A stretch of 35,338 nt of DNA from Vibrio rumoiensis 1S-45 (GTDB taxonomy: Bacteria; Pseudomonadota; Gammaproteobacteria; Enterobacterales; Vibrionaceae), in assembly GCF_000286955.2 (NCBI RefSeq), contig NZ_AJYK02000075.1, forward strand, positions 1-35,338, read 5' to 3'. The notes under the pieces were generated by a model. The model was not told the DNA's origin and searched no databases. It saw only the letters and a list, made by a program, of their open reading frames with translations. Both the position numbers and the translations under genes were made by a program. The first letter of the stretch is position 1. The number at the start of each line of letters is the position of its first letter. Below are positions 27,231 to 35,338 of the stretch, piece by piece.

Positions 27231-28001
27231 TTAGCTACGTAAACCGATTCCTTTCGATACCAAACGATAAGCAATGGTATACAGCACAACAATAAATGCT
27301 AACAAAACGCTAAATGAAGCCACTATCCCCACATCAGACACCCCTAAGAAGCCATAACGGAACGCATTCACCATATAAACGATTGGGTTGATCTTCGACA
27401 CACCTTGCCAAAATTCAGGCAATAAGCTGATCGAATAAAAGACACCACCAAGGTAGGTCAAAGGCGTTAAGATGAACGTTGGGATGATTGAGATATCATC
27501 AAACGTATCAGCAAATACCGCATTAATTAATCCGCCAAGAGCAAAAACAACCGAGGTTAAAAATACCGTTGAAACAATGATAAACCAATGATGGATTTGC
27601 AAATCAACAAAGAACAAGGAAACCGCCGTCACCATCGCGCCCACCATTAACCCACGGATCACCCCACCCATCACATAGCCACAAATAATGATGTGGTGTG
27701 GCACGGGAGCCACTAACAATTCTTCAATATTCTTTTGAAATTTCGCACTGAAAAACGACGAAGCCACATTCGAATAAGAGTTAGTGATCACCGACATCAT
27801 GATCAAGCCCGGAACAATATATTCCATGTAGCTAAAACCGTTCATCTCACCAATACGAGAACCAATTAGATTTCCGAAGATAATAAAATACAACGTCATA
27901 GTGATTGCGGGAGGCACAATGGTTTGTACCCAAATACGCATAAAGCGGCGAATTTCTTTGCTGACCAAGCTTTTAAAAGCGGTCCAATAGAGCTCAGCCA
28001 T
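27231..28001 (-). CDS. yadH: ABC-2 type transporter permease YadH
   Basis: A 256-residue inner-membrane protein with six hydrophobic segments, typical of ABC-2 exporters. Landmarks are WVQTIVPPAITMTLYFIIFG, GLIMMSVITNSYSNVASSF and PLTYLGGVFYSISLLPEFW. It pairs with YadG, whose TAA overlaps its ATG (TAATG), so the two are translationally coupled. The substrate of YadGH is not established as far as I know. Confidence 0.93.
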   Translation of the reverse strand: MAELYWTAFKSLVSKEIRRFMRIWVQTIVPPAITMTLYFIIFGNLIGSRIGEMNGFSYMEYIVPGLIMMSVITNSYSNVASSFFSAKFQKNIEELLVAPVPHHIIICGYVMGGVIRGLMVGAMVTAVSLFFVDLQIHHWFIIVSTVFLTSVVFALGGLINAVFADTFDDISIIPTFILTPLTYLGGVFYSISLLPEFWQGVSKINPIVYMVNAFRYGFLGVSDVGIVASFSVLLAFIVVLYTIAYRLVSKGIGLRS

Positions 28002-28939
28002 TATTGGTTTCCTTCTTGTGATTGCGTCTTCTCACCATCGCGAACAATCGTGACAAATAACTCTTCTAACCGGTTGGCTTTATTTCTCATCGAGAGCACT
28101 TGCACACCTTGCTCAGTCAATTGCTCAAATACACGATTTAGCCCCTGCGTTTTATCAATTTCCACTTCCAAACTATTACTGGAGAAGTGCGTGATTTTGG
28201 CATCAAGCAACTCAGGTTTGCTCTCACACCCCTGTAAATCCAAGATAAAGGTTTCAACATGCAGTTTATTTAATAACGCCTTCATCGACGTATTTTCAAT
28301 CACTTCCCCGCGATTAATAATACCGATATTACGACACAGCATTTCCGCCTCTTCCAAATAGTGCGTCGTTAGAATAATCGTCACACCTTCTTGGTTGATT
28401 TGCTTTAAGAACTCCCACATCGAACGGCGAAGCTCAATATCCACCCCTGCTGTTGGTTCATCAAGGATCAAAAGCTTAGGTTCATGCATTAAAGCACGAG
28501 CAATCATTAAACGACGTTTCATGCCACCTGAAAGGTGACGTGCACGTTCGTTACGCTTTCCCCACAAGTCCAATTGCGTCAGGTATTTTTCAGCTCTTTG
28601 TTTGGCAAGCTCGCCAGATACCCCGTAATAACCTGCTTGTTGCATTACAATTTGATACACCGTTTCAAACGGGTTGAAGTTGAACTCTTGGGGGACTAAG
28701 CCTAACTGTTGTTTCGCTTTAACCAAATCGGTGTCGATATCGTAGCCAAACACTTTCACCTTGCCAGAGGTTTTATTCACTAACGAGCTGATCACACCAA
28801 TCGTGGTCGATTTACCTGCACCATTAGGCCCAAGCAGTGCGTAAAAATCGCCTTGTTCTACGCATAAAGACACCCCCTTCAACGCTTCCACGCCACCGGA
28901 ATAGGTTTTACGTAAGTCTTGAATTTCTAATGCATTCAT
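28001..28939 (-). CDS. yadG: ABC transporter ATP-binding protein YadG
   Basis: A 312-residue ATPase that energises YadH. Walker A is GPNGAGKSTT, the signature is LSGGMKRRLMIARALM, Walker B is LLILDEPTAGVD, and the H loop is TTHYLEEAE. A C-terminal domain of about 90 residues follows, as in ABC-2 exporter ATPases. The frame runs on upstream to 29035 across the can start, but the family start MNALEIQDLRKTYSGG at 28939 is the natural one. It is divergent from can, with a 94-base shared upstream region. Confidence 0.93.
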   Translation of the reverse strand: MNALEIQDLRKTYSGGVEALKGVSLCVEQGDFYALLGPNGAGKSTTIGVISSLVNKTSGKVKVFGYDIDTDLVKAKQQLGLVPQEFNFNPFETVYQIVMQQAGYYGVSGELAKQRAEKYLTQLDLWGKRNERARHLSGGMKRRLMIARALMHEPKLLILDEPTAGVDIELRRSMWEFLKQINQEGVTIILTTHYLEEAEMLCRNIGIINRGEVIENTSMKALLNKLHVETFILDLQGCESKPELLDAKITHFSSNSLEVEIDKTQGLNRVFEQLTEQGVQVLSMRNKANRLEELFVTIVRDGEKTQSQEGNQ

Positions 28940-28981
28940 AATTAAAATAATTACCTTTGATAAATAGATCACAAATCGGAT

Positions 28982-29008
28982 TTGATTTTTATCAGTCTTG
29001 TGTATAGT
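28982..29008 (+). promoter_or_regulatory. Possible promoter of can
   Basis: TTGATT (28982-28987) and TATAGT (29003-29008) lie 26 bases ahead of the can ATG. The 15-base spacer is shorter than ideal, so the call is tentative. Confidence 0.35.
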
Positions 29009-29033
29009 AAAGCAGGTTAATGAGGAACATAAC

Positions 29034-29705
29034 ATGCCAGATATTAAACAGTTATTTCAAAATAACTCGACGTGGGCTGAGTCGATTAAATCAGAACGCC
29101 CAGAATTTTTCACTCAATTAGAAGAATCGCAACACCCTGAATACCTATGGATTGGATGTTCAGACAGTCGAGTACCAGCAGAGCGCCTTACCGGGCTTTA
29201 CTCTGGAGAATTGTTTGTCCACCGTAACGTTGCAAACCAAGTCATCCACACCGATTTGAATTGCTTGTCTGTTGTTCAATATGCGGTCGATGTATTGAAA
29301 GTAAAGCATATCATCATCTGTGGTCACTACGGTTGTGGTGGTGTGCAAGCCGCCATTGATAACCCTAATTTAGGATTAATCAACAACTGGTTACTGCATA
29401 TTCGAGATCTATACTTAAAACACCGTAATTGGTTAGGTCAATTCCCTAAAGAAGAATGGGCTAACAAACTTTGTGAAATCAATGTTGCCGAACAGGCATA
29501 TAACTTAGGTAACTCAACCGTGCTACAGCAAGCATGGGAAAGAGGCCAGAAAATTGAAATTCACGGCTGGGTTTATGGTATTGGTGATGGTGTATTAAAT
29601 GATTTAGGTGTTCGCTGTCATAGCCGCGAAACACTCGAGATCTCTCACCAAGCATCGATTGCGAAAATTTTGCATGAAGATAATCCCAGCAACCTTTGTG
29701 GATAA
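29034..29705 (+). CDS. can: Beta-carbonic anhydrase Can
   Basis: A 223-residue zinc enzyme that interconverts CO2 and bicarbonate in the cytoplasm. Zinc ligands sit at Cys42 and Asp44 ([10 protein letters not shown]) and His98 and Cys101 ([10 protein letters not shown]), the same positions as in E. coli Can. The frame opens earlier, at 28998, but GAGGA lies seven bases ahead of the ATG at 29034 and the protein then begins MPDIKQLF, matching the family. It is divergent from yadG and followed by a terminator. Confidence 0.96.
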   Translation: MPDIKQLFQNNSTWAESIKSERPEFFTQLEESQHPEYLWIGCSDSRVPAERLTGLYSGELFVHRNVANQVIHTDLNCLSVVQYAVDVLKVKHIIICGHYGCGGVQAAIDNPNLGLINNWLLHIRDLYLKHRNWLGQFPKEEWANKLCEINVAEQAYNLGNSTVLQQAWERGQKIEIHGWVYGIGDGVLNDLGVRCHSRETLEISHQASIAKILHEDNPSNLCG

Positions 29706-29744
29706 ACCTTTACGCAAGACCTTTCGTCACGATTAAACCGATAA

Positions 29745-29774
29745 AAAGAGCGACCATTGAGTCGCTCTTTTTTA
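29745..29774. terminator. Bidirectional terminator between can and hpt
   Basis: A ten-pair perfect stem, AAAGAGCGAC (29745-29754) with GTCGCTCTTT (29761-29770), has a six-base loop. It is followed by TTTTTTATTT on the plus strand and TTTTTA on the minus strand, serving can and hpt. Confidence 0.88.
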
Positions 29775-29882
29775 TTTCAGCCCAAGCCAACAGATTTAAG
29801 CTTAGCCAGTTGCGGATCATCATTCCAATGATCAATATTCATGTGCGGTATCGCATTCAAGAATAATGAGGAAATGTTGATA

Positions 29883-30413
29883 TTATTCTTGTGGAACCAC
29901 TTTGCCTATGAAAGGTAAGTTACGATATTTTTGAGCATAATCAATGCCCACACCGACTACGAACTCATCTGGAATTTCAAAGCCAATCCATTTTGCGTCA
30001 ACATGCACTTCACGGCGAGATGGCTTATCTAATAAGGTACAAATTTCAATCGAATTAGGCTCACGAATTTCAAGGATCTCACGAACTTTACTCAAGGTAT
30101 TACCGGTATCAATAATATCTTCAACTAACAGAACATCTTTCCCTTTAATATCATCATCTAAATCTTTAAGAATACGCACATCACGAGAGCTGGTCATGGC
30201 ATTACCATAGCTTGATGCGGTCATAAAATCGATCTGATGGTTTAAATCAATCGCGCGTGACAAATCAGCCATAAAAACATAAGAACCACGTAATAACCCA
30301 ACAATCACTAAATTCTCCGATCCTTGATAATGCTCAACAATAGACTTGCCTAGCGCTTTCACTCGATCTTGCACTTCCTGTTCAGAGATCATTACTTCTA
30401 CAGTGTGTTTCAT
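29883..30413 (-). CDS. hpt: Hypoxanthine phosphoribosyltransferase Hpt
   Basis: A 176-residue purine salvage enzyme that makes IMP (and GMP) from hypoxanthine or guanine and PRPP. The PRPP-binding motif is [14 protein letters not shown]. The active-site region contains [12 protein letters not shown] and [12 protein letters not shown]. The last part, [20 protein letters not shown], is near-identical to E. coli Hpt. The frame is open upstream to 30443, but the start [12 protein letters not shown] at 30413 fits the family; its ribosome site (GAG) is weak. It is divergent from the LuxR-family gene. Confidence 0.95.
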   Translation of the reverse strand: MKHTVEVMISEQEVQDRVKALGKSIVEHYQGSENLVIVGLLRGSYVFMADLSRAIDLNHQIDFMTASSYGNAMTSSRDVRILKDLDDDIKGKDVLLVEDIIDTGNTLSKVREILEIREPNSIEICTLLDKPSRREVHVDAKWIGFEIPDEFVVGVGIDYAQKYRNLPFIGKVVPQE

Positions 30414-30447
30414 ATTTTTCTCAATAATTAGATTTTGCCACAAAATA

Positions 30448-30470
30448 AGTTTAGAAATTTCGACTAAACT
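30448..30470. repeat. Dyad in the hpt upstream region
   Basis: AGTTTAG (30448-30454) and CTAAACT (30464-30470) form a perfect inverted repeat with a nine-base spacer, 35 bases ahead of the hpt start. It is 179 bases from the LuxR-family gene. It could be an operator; the cognate regulator is not known. Confidence 0.5.
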
Positions 30471-30558
30471 AAAACCATAAGTTGCCTATTCTATCACTGC
30501 AAGGCGTGTTCGTTAACTTTTAAACTGTTTCTTGGTTTCTGGGCTCATTTTTAATTCA

Positions 30559-30586
30559 TTGACACGACCATAGACAAGGGTAGACT
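30559..30586 (+). promoter_or_regulatory. Candidate sigma-70 promoter of the LuxR/HapR-family gene
   Basis: A perfect TTGACA (30559-30564) and TAGACT (30581-30586) are 16 bases apart, about 63 bases ahead of the start codon. This would leave a leader of about 55 bases. Confidence 0.55.
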
Positions 30587-30648
30587 TATTCACATAATAA
30601 ATATAATAATCAAAACTTTACATACAACCTTTAAGCTAGGATTCGAAT

Positions 30649-31260
30649 ATGGACATGATGACAAAACGCCCAAGGACCCGATTAAATCCTGAAAAAAGAA
30701 AATTACAACTTCTTGAAATTGGAATAGAAGTGTTTGCTAAACGTGGAATTGGTCGTGGTGGCCATGCTGATATAGCCGACATTGCACAGGTATCGGTCGC
30801 GACAGTATTTAATTACTTCCCTACTCGTGAAGATTTAGTCGACGAAGTTTTAAACCAAGTTGAGCAAAACTTTTCTTCGTTTCTTCAAGAACACATTGAT
30901 CCATCTCAGCCGGTAAAAGACAACTTATCAACAATATCCAACCGTTTAATCGATTTAGTATTAGAAGACACTCAATGGATTAAAATTTGGTTTGAATGGA
31001 GCACCTCAACCCGCGAAGATGTTTGGCCACTGTTTGTAGCCACTCATGGGCAACATCAAAAATATTTCCGTGAATTGTTTAGCAGCGCTATCAAGAGTGG
31101 AGAGTTATGCAACGATCATAACCCCGGAAATATCGCCAAACTTTTCCATGGCATTTGCTATTCGATCTACGTTCAAGCAAACCGTCGCCCAGATAAAGAA
31201 TACTTAACCCAGTTAGTGACTAGCTTCTTAGACATGTTGTGTATTTATAAAAACAAATAA
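30649..31260 (+). CDS. LuxR/HapR/OpaR-family quorum-sensing master regulator (TetR fold)
   Basis: A 203-residue DNA-binding protein with the TetR-type helix-turn-helix in GGHADIADIAQVSVATVFNYF. It aligns along its whole length with V. cholerae HapR: KRPRTRLNPEKRKLQL, then WFEWSTSTREDVWPLFV, then KLFHGICYSIYVQANRR, then FLDMLCIYK. In Vibrio this family is the master regulator of high cell density, repressed at low density by Qrr sRNAs, and it controls virulence, biofilm and luminescence genes. The symbol differs by species (luxR, hapR, opaR, smcR, litR), so none is given. The position next to hpt is the usual Vibrio one. The start codon has AGGA upstream at about eight bases. Confidence 0.94.
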   Translation: MDMMTKRPRTRLNPEKRKLQLLEIGIEVFAKRGIGRGGHADIADIAQVSVATVFNYFPTREDLVDEVLNQVEQNFSSFLQEHIDPSQPVKDNLSTISNRLIDLVLEDTQWIKIWFEWSTSTREDVWPLFVATHGQHQKYFRELFSSAIKSGELCNDHNPGNIAKLFHGICYSIYVQANRRPDKEYLTQLVTSFLDMLCIYKNK

Positions 31261-31287
31261 GGTACAGGGGATATTGGCCCCTGTTCC
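31261..31287 (+). repeat. Hairpin directly after the LuxR/HapR-family stop codon
   Basis: ACAGGGG (31264-31270) pairs with CCCCTGT (31278-31284), and flanking GG/CC extend the stem. It starts right after the stop but has no T tract, so it may protect the mRNA 3' end or be a weak terminator. Confidence 0.5.
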
Positions 31288-31411
31288 ATAGAATAACCGT
31301 CACGGATAGCGCTTTTTGCGCTTCCAATCCAAAGCCATCCAATCTTTCATTCCATCGATGAGCTAAGCACATAGACAGAACATTTTTCTTTACACCCTTC
31401 AACACAAATAC

Positions 31412-31449
31412 AAGAAGGCCGCATGCTCAAACAAGCATGCGGCCTTCTT
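31412..31449. terminator. Strong bidirectional terminator between the LuxR/HapR-family gene and lpd
   Basis: A 16-pair perfect stem (AAGAAGGCCGCATGCT with AGCATGCGGCCTTCTT) with a six-base loop lies between convergent genes. T-rich stretches follow on both strands. It probably ends lpd transcripts about 70 bases after the stop, and may also back up the LuxR-type gene. Confidence 0.85.
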
Positions 31450-31520
31450 TACTGCTTCTAGGAGCTAGAAACCAAGAACTAGAAAACTAATCGCGGCTCT
31501 ATCCCTTAGAAACGGCTTTA

Positions 31521-32948
31521 TTACTTCTTACGCTTTAGTGCTTTTGCGTTTGGAAGGTCGGTAATCGTACCTTCAAACACTTCAGCAGCTAGGCCAACAG
31601 ATTCGTGTAGTGTTGGGTGAGCGTGGATAGTTAACGCGAGATCTTCAGCATCACAACCCATTTCAATCGCAAGACCGATTTCACCTAGCAATTCACCGCC
31701 GTTAGTACCAACGATAGCACCACCGATAACGCGATGAGTGTCTTTATCGAAGATAAGCTTAGTCATACCTTCAGCACAATCAGATGCGATTGCACGGCCT
31801 GATGCAGCCCAAGGGAAAGTAGCGGTTTCGTAGTTGATGCCTTCCGCTTTCGCTTCTTTCTCAGTTTTACCAACCCACGCAACTTCTGGCTCCGTATACG
31901 CAATTGATGGAATAACTTTAGGATCGAAGTAGTGTTTCTTACCAGAAATCACTTCAGCGGCAACGTGACCTTCATGCACACCTTTGTGAGCAAGCATAGG
32001 TTGACCAACGATATCGCCGATAGCATGGATGTGAGGTACGTTTGTACGCATTTGCTTATCGACATTGATGAAACCACGCTCATCAACTTCGATACCCGCT
32101 TTTTCAGCGTCCATTAGCTTACCGTTTGGTACACGGCCAATTGCAACAAGAACGGCATCGTAACGTTCAGCTTCTGCTGGCGCTTTTTTGCCTTCCATTG
32201 AAACGTAAATACCATCTTCTTTCGCTTCAACAGCCGTTACTTTGGTTTCAAGCATTAGGTTGAATTTGTCTTTAATTTGCTTGGTGAACACTTTAACAAC
32301 GTCTTTATCAGCCGCTGGGATCACTTGGTCAAACATTTCAACTACATCGATTTGAGAACCTAGAGAGTGGTACACCGTACCCATTTCTAGACCGATGATA
32401 CCGCCGCCCATAACAAGCAGTTTCTTAGGCACTTCTTTCAATTCTAGTGCGTCAGTTGAATCCCAAATACGTGGGTCTTCATGCGGAATGAAAGGCAGTT
32501 TAATTGGACGAGAACCCGCCGCTACGATTGCATTATCAAAAGTAACAGTTGTTGTTTCTTCGCCAACCACTTCAAGCGTGTTTGCACTCGTAAATTTACC
32601 GAAGCCATTCACTACGGTTACTTTGCGCATTTTAGCCATACCAGCAAGACCGCCAGTAAGCTGAGTAATCACTTTATCTTTCCAAGAACGGATCTTGTTG
32701 ATGTCAGTTTGTGGTTCACCAAAAACAACACCGTGTGCAGCCATTGCTTTTGATTCTTCGATCACTTTAGAAACATGTAAAAGCGCTTTCGATGGGATAC
32801 AACCCACGTTCAAACAAACACCACCAAGAGTGTTATAACGCTCAACGATTACCGTTTCTAAGCCTAAATCGGCACAACGGAATGCTGCTGAGTAACCAGC
32901 AGGACCTGCACCAAGTACAACTACTTGGGCTTTAATTTCTTTGCTCAT
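31521..32948 (-). CDS. lpd: Dihydrolipoyl dehydrogenase Lpd (E3)
   Basis: The 475-residue flavoprotein shared by the pyruvate, 2-oxoglutarate and glycine cleavage complexes; it reoxidises dihydrolipoamide with NAD. The FAD motif is VVVLGAGPAGYSAAFRC, the redox disulfide GGVCLNVGCIPSKALLH, the NAD motif VMGGGIIGLEMG, and the active-site histidine lies in HAHPTLHESV. The frame is open further upstream (to 33017), but the family start MSKEIKAQVVVLG at 32948 has GAGG at suitable spacing. A terminator after aceF implies that lpd also has its own promoter, as in E. coli. Confidence 0.97.
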   Translation of the reverse strand: MSKEIKAQVVVLGAGPAGYSAAFRCADLGLETVIVERYNTLGGVCLNVGCIPSKALLHVSKVIEESKAMAAHGVVFGEPQTDINKIRSWKDKVITQLTGGLAGMAKMRKVTVVNGFGKFTSANTLEVVGEETTTVTFDNAIVAAGSRPIKLPFIPHEDPRIWDSTDALELKEVPKKLLVMGGGIIGLEMGTVYHSLGSQIDVVEMFDQVIPAADKDVVKVFTKQIKDKFNLMLETKVTAVEAKEDGIYVSMEGKKAPAEAERYDAVLVAIGRVPNGKLMDAEKAGIEVDERGFINVDKQMRTNVPHIHAIGDIVGQPMLAHKGVHEGHVAAEVISGKKHYFDPKVIPSIAYTEPEVAWVGKTEKEAKAEGINYETATFPWAASGRAIASDCAEGMTKLIFDKDTHRVIGGAIVGTNGGELLGEIGLAIEMGCDAEDLALTIHAHPTLHESVGLAAEVFEGTITDLPNAKALKRKK

Positions 32949-33180
32949 TTTGACCTCGTTATAGTCATTTATCCCTGACAAGCTGACGGTTTCCCACTTT
33001 TGGATTAATAACCGCAATGGGAGTGAATTATTAACTTCAGAATTGCAGTCAGTCTATCGACTTGTACACACCCTGAAAAGTCATTCACGCGAGCCTGTGA
33101 GCTAGACAACATTCTTTATCTTTTTGAGTCCTATTGCGCCTTTTTCCATACTGGCTTTCGATGCAATAAGCCGAAATTTA
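32949..33180 (-). promoter_or_regulatory. Upstream region of lpd
   Basis: The gap between the aceF terminator and lpd should carry an lpd promoter. I found no clear -35/-10 pair. A GTTAATAATT stretch (minus strand, about 33021-33036) weakly resembles an ArcA site. No coding sequence is seen. Confidence 0.3.
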
Positions 33181-33213
33181 TAAAAAATAAGGTGGCCGCT
33201 GAGCCACCCTATT
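33181..33213 (-). terminator. Terminator of aceF
   Basis: On the minus strand AATAGGGTGGC pairs with GCCACCTTATT (one G-T pair), followed by TTTTTTAT. It lies just after the aceF stop and separates aceEF from lpd. Confidence 0.82.
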
Positions 33214-33221
33214 TCATTCCA

Positions 33222-35132
33222 TTACAACACTAAACGACGGATGTCAGATAAACAACCATTTAGGTAAGTAATGAAGCGTGCACCTTCAGCACCATCGATC
33301 ACACGGTGATCGTAAGATAAAGAAAGTGGAAGCTGTAGGCGTGGTTCAAATTCTTTACCATTCCATACAGGCTTCATTTCAGATTTAGATACCCCTAGGA
33401 TACCCACTTCTGGTGCGTTCACAATTGGCGTAAACGCTGTACCACCAATACCGCCAAGGCTAGAAATAGTGAAACAACCGCCTTGCATATCAGAAGCCGT
33501 TAGCTTACCTGAACGTGCTTTCTTAGAAATAACCGCCAGTTCTTCAGAAAGTTCGTAGATGCCTTTTTTGTTTACATCTTTGAATACTGGAACGACTAGG
33601 CCATTTGGCGTATCAACCGCGATACCTACGTTCACGTATTTCTTAAGAATGATACTTTCGCCATCATCAGAAAGAGATGAGTTAAACGTTGGGAATGCTT
33701 CTAGTGCTTTAGCAACCGCTTTCATGATGAACACAAGTGGTGTGATCTTCATGCCAGTGTCTTTCTTCGCTTCAATCGCATTTTGCTCTTTACGGAACGC
33801 TTCTAATGCCGTGATATCTGCGTTGTCCCACTGTGTAACGTGCGGGATCATTACCCAGTTACGATGCAGGTTAGCGCCAGAAATTTTCTTGATCTTAGAA
33901 AGCTTTTGAATTTCAGTTTCGCCGAACTTGCTGAAATCCACTTTTGGCCAAGGAAGTAGGCCAAGTGCTGCGCCATCGCCTTTACCTGATGCTGCTGCAC
34001 CAGACTCAAGACGTTTAAGTGCCGCTTTCACGAAATCTTGTACATCTTCTTTTAGGATGCGGCTCTTACGACCCGTTCCCTTCACTTTAGCCAGATTAAC
34101 ACCAAACTCACGAGCAAGACGACGAACCACTGGAGACGCATGAGCGTACTCATTGTTCTCTTGGAAATCGTTGTTTGCCGCTGGAGCTTGAGATGCTGGA
34201 GCCGCCGCTTTTGGAGCAGGAGCAGCAGATGTTTGAGGAGCTGCGGCTTGTGCTACTGGAGCAGGTGCTGCGCCGCTGTTATCTTGCGAAGAAACAACGT
34301 CGAATACCATAATTAGAGAACCCGTTGTCACTTTGTCGCCCGCAACAATCTTAATCTCTTTAACCGTACCAGCGAATGGTGCAGGAACTTCCATTGATGC
34401 TTTGTCGCCTTCAACCGTAATCAAAGATTGCTCTTCTTCTACTGTATCGCCAACCGCAACCATGATTTCAGTCACTTCAACTTCATCACCACCGATATCA
34501 GGAACGTGAACTTCTTTAGAAGCAGACGCTGCTGGTGCCGCAGATGAAGCAGGAGCTGCTTGTTCCGCTACAGGAGCTGGAGCCGCTGCGCCAGAGCCAG
34601 CAACTTCAAATACCATAATTAAAGAACCAGTCGTCACTGTATCACCAGTGTTCACTTTCAATTCTTTTAATACGCCCGCGAAAGGTGCAGGTACTTCCAT
34701 TGAAGCTTTGTCGCCTTCAACCGTAAGAAGAGATTGTTCTTCTTCAATGCTGTCGCCAATAGCAACCATGATTTCAGTGACTTCAACTTCATCACCACCA
34801 ATATCTGGTACGTGAACTTCTTTTAGCTCAGCTGCAACAGGCGCTGCCGCTGGAGCTGCCTCTGCTTTTGGTGCTTCTGCCGCTGGAGCCGCTGCTGCGC
34901 CTTCCGCTTCAAAAACCATGATAAATGAACCAGTCGAAACTGAATCACCTACGTTAATTTTGATTTCTTTTACGATACCCGCTTGAGGAGCCGGTACTTC
35001 CATAGAAGCTTTATCACCTTCTACTGTAATAAGAGACTGTTCTTCTTCAACTTTATCGCCAACGTTGACAAGAATTTCAGTTACTTCAACCTCATCGGCA
35101 CCAATGTCAGGTACGTTAATTTCGATTGTCAT
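33222..35132 (-). CDS. aceF: Pyruvate dehydrogenase complex E2 (dihydrolipoyl acetyltransferase) AceF
   Basis: The 636-residue core of the pyruvate dehydrogenase complex, passing acetyl groups from lipoyl arms to CoA. Three lipoyl domains are present, each with the lipoylated lysine in [12 protein letters not shown] (Lys41, 142 and 244). They are joined by Ala/Pro linkers. The E3-binding domain ([20 protein letters not shown]) is near residues 331-370. The catalytic domain has the active-site histidine in [15 protein letters not shown]. coli AceF also has three lipoyl domains and about 630 residues. ATG 35132 has AGGAAAG upstream. It lies 59 bases after aceE, with a hairpin in between. Confidence 0.97.
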   Translation of the reverse strand: MTIEINVPDIGADEVEVTEILVNVGDKVEEEQSLITVEGDKASMEVPAPQAGIVKEIKINVGDSVSTGSFIMVFEAEGAAAAPAAEAPKAEAAPAAAPVAAELKEVHVPDIGGDEVEVTEIMVAIGDSIEEEQSLLTVEGDKASMEVPAPFAGVLKELKVNTGDTVTTGSLIMVFEVAGSGAAAPAPVAEQAAPASSAAPAASASKEVHVPDIGGDEVEVTEIMVAVGDTVEEEQSLITVEGDKASMEVPAPFAGTVKEIKIVAGDKVTTGSLIMVFDVVSSQDNSGAAPAPVAQAAAPQTSAAPAPKAAAPASQAPAANNDFQENNEYAHASPVVRRLAREFGVNLAKVKGTGRKSRILKEDVQDFVKAALKRLESGAAASGKGDGAALGLLPWPKVDFSKFGETEIQKLSKIKKISGANLHRNWVMIPHVTQWDNADITALEAFRKEQNAIEAKKDTGMKITPLVFIMKAVAKALEAFPTFNSSLSDDGESIILKKYVNVGIAVDTPNGLVVPVFKDVNKKGIYELSEELAVISKKARSGKLTASDMQGGCFTISSLGGIGGTAFTPIVNAPEVGILGVSKSEMKPVWNGKEFEPRLQLPLSLSYDHRVIDGAEGARFITYLNGCLSDIRRLVL

Positions 35133-35152
35133 TGTTCTTTCCTAATTAATAG

Positions 35153-35187
35153 ATTGGTTGCAACCGCTCACAGCCATTGCAACCAAT
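35153..35187. repeat. Intercistronic hairpin between aceE and aceF
   Basis: ATTGGTTGCAA (35153-35163) and TTGCAACCAAT (35177-35187) form an 11-pair perfect stem with a 13-base loop. There is no T run, so it may be a processing or stability element rather than a terminator. Confidence 0.6.
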
Positions 35188-35191
35188 TGGA

Positions 35192-35338
35192 TTATGCGTA
35201 TAGAGGGTTGACTTTATCTGCGTCGATGTTGAATTTAGCAATCGCTTCTGCAATCACTGATTTCTCAACATCACCACGCTTAGCAAGCTCAGTCAGCGCT
35301 GCAACCACAACATAACCTGCGTTCACTTCGAAGTGAGT
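35192..35338 (-). CDS. aceE: Pyruvate dehydrogenase E1 component AceE, C-terminal end only
   Basis: The last 48 codons of aceE run off the right edge of the window. The translation starts THFEVNAGYVVVAAL and ends FNIDADKVNPLYA before TAA, the characteristic AceE C terminus. AceE is the thiamine-diphosphate enzyme that decarboxylates pyruvate and loads the lipoyl arms of AceF. It heads the aceE-aceF operon. Confidence 0.93.
   Translation of the reverse strand, partial: THFEVNAGYVVVAALTELAKRGDVEKSVIAEAIAKFNIDADKVNPLYA

Noticed and set aside
30581..30612. TTATTCACATAATAAATAT as a LuxR/HapR self-repression site
   Set aside because: The symmetry and the match to the known LuxR-type consensus are too weak; AT-rich sequence gives such matches by chance.
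31308..31322. AGCGC-TTTTT-GCGCT mini-hairpin after the LuxR/HapR-family gene
   Set aside because: Only five pairs with no T tract; the 16-pair hairpin at 31412-31449 is the credible terminator.

Overview
The window reads as chromosomal core sequence from a gammaproteobacterium of the family Vibrionaceae, most likely a Vibrio. The strongest marker is a LuxR/HapR/OpaR/LitR-type quorum-sensing master regulator lying between hpt and the pyruvate dehydrogenase genes, a Vibrio-specific arrangement. Around it is the conserved gammaproteobacterial neighbourhood dksA-gluQ-pcnB-folK-panB-panC / yadH-yadG / can / hpt, plus acnB-yacL and hrpB-mrcB. The species cannot be fixed from the sequence alone. There are no tRNA or rRNA genes, insertion sequences, prophage or CRISPR arrays. 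The two window edges cut a phosphohexomutase gene (5' part missing) and aceE (only its 3' end present).

Layout. 1-4060: end of a phosphohexomutase gene, an EmrD-type drug exporter, a HopJ-family small protein and a DJ-1/PfpI-family protein; this looks like the most variable stretch. 4088-8053: a Fur-box-controlled ferric iron importer, fbpA-fbpB-fbpC, with a hairpin terminator or attenuator after fbpA. 8104-9931: a nitrogen-starvation unit, glnK-amtB, driven by a sigma-54 promoter with an NtrC-type site upstream. 9975-13107: yacL and aconitase B. 13392-15707: a patatin phospholipase fused to an outer-membrane barrel. 15886-20891: mrcB (PBP1B) and hrpB. 21006-27122, plus strand: sfsA, dksA, gluQ, pcnB, folK, panB, panC. 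27231-28939: the yadG-yadH ABC exporter. 29034-29705: carbonic anhydrase. 29883-30413: hpt. 30649-31260: the LuxR/HapR homologue. 31521 to the end: lpd, aceF and the aceE tail, i.e. the pyruvate dehydrogenase complex.

How the genes fit together. Most genes are housekeeping: entry of carbon into the TCA cycle (aceE-aceF-lpd, acnB), pantothenate and folate synthesis (panB, panC, folK), RNA and translation control (pcnB, gluQ, dksA), cell wall synthesis (mrcB) and purine salvage (hpt). Regulated uptake systems for iron and ammonium are set among them. No clearly novel multi-gene system is visible. The points most worth a second look are: a probable ATT start codon for pcnB, as in E. coli; a run of TTG/GTG starts in neighbouring minus-strand genes; clean regulatory sites (Fur, sigma-54/NtrC); possible Qrr sRNA pairing at the luxR/hapR-type leader; and several unexplained inverted repeats.
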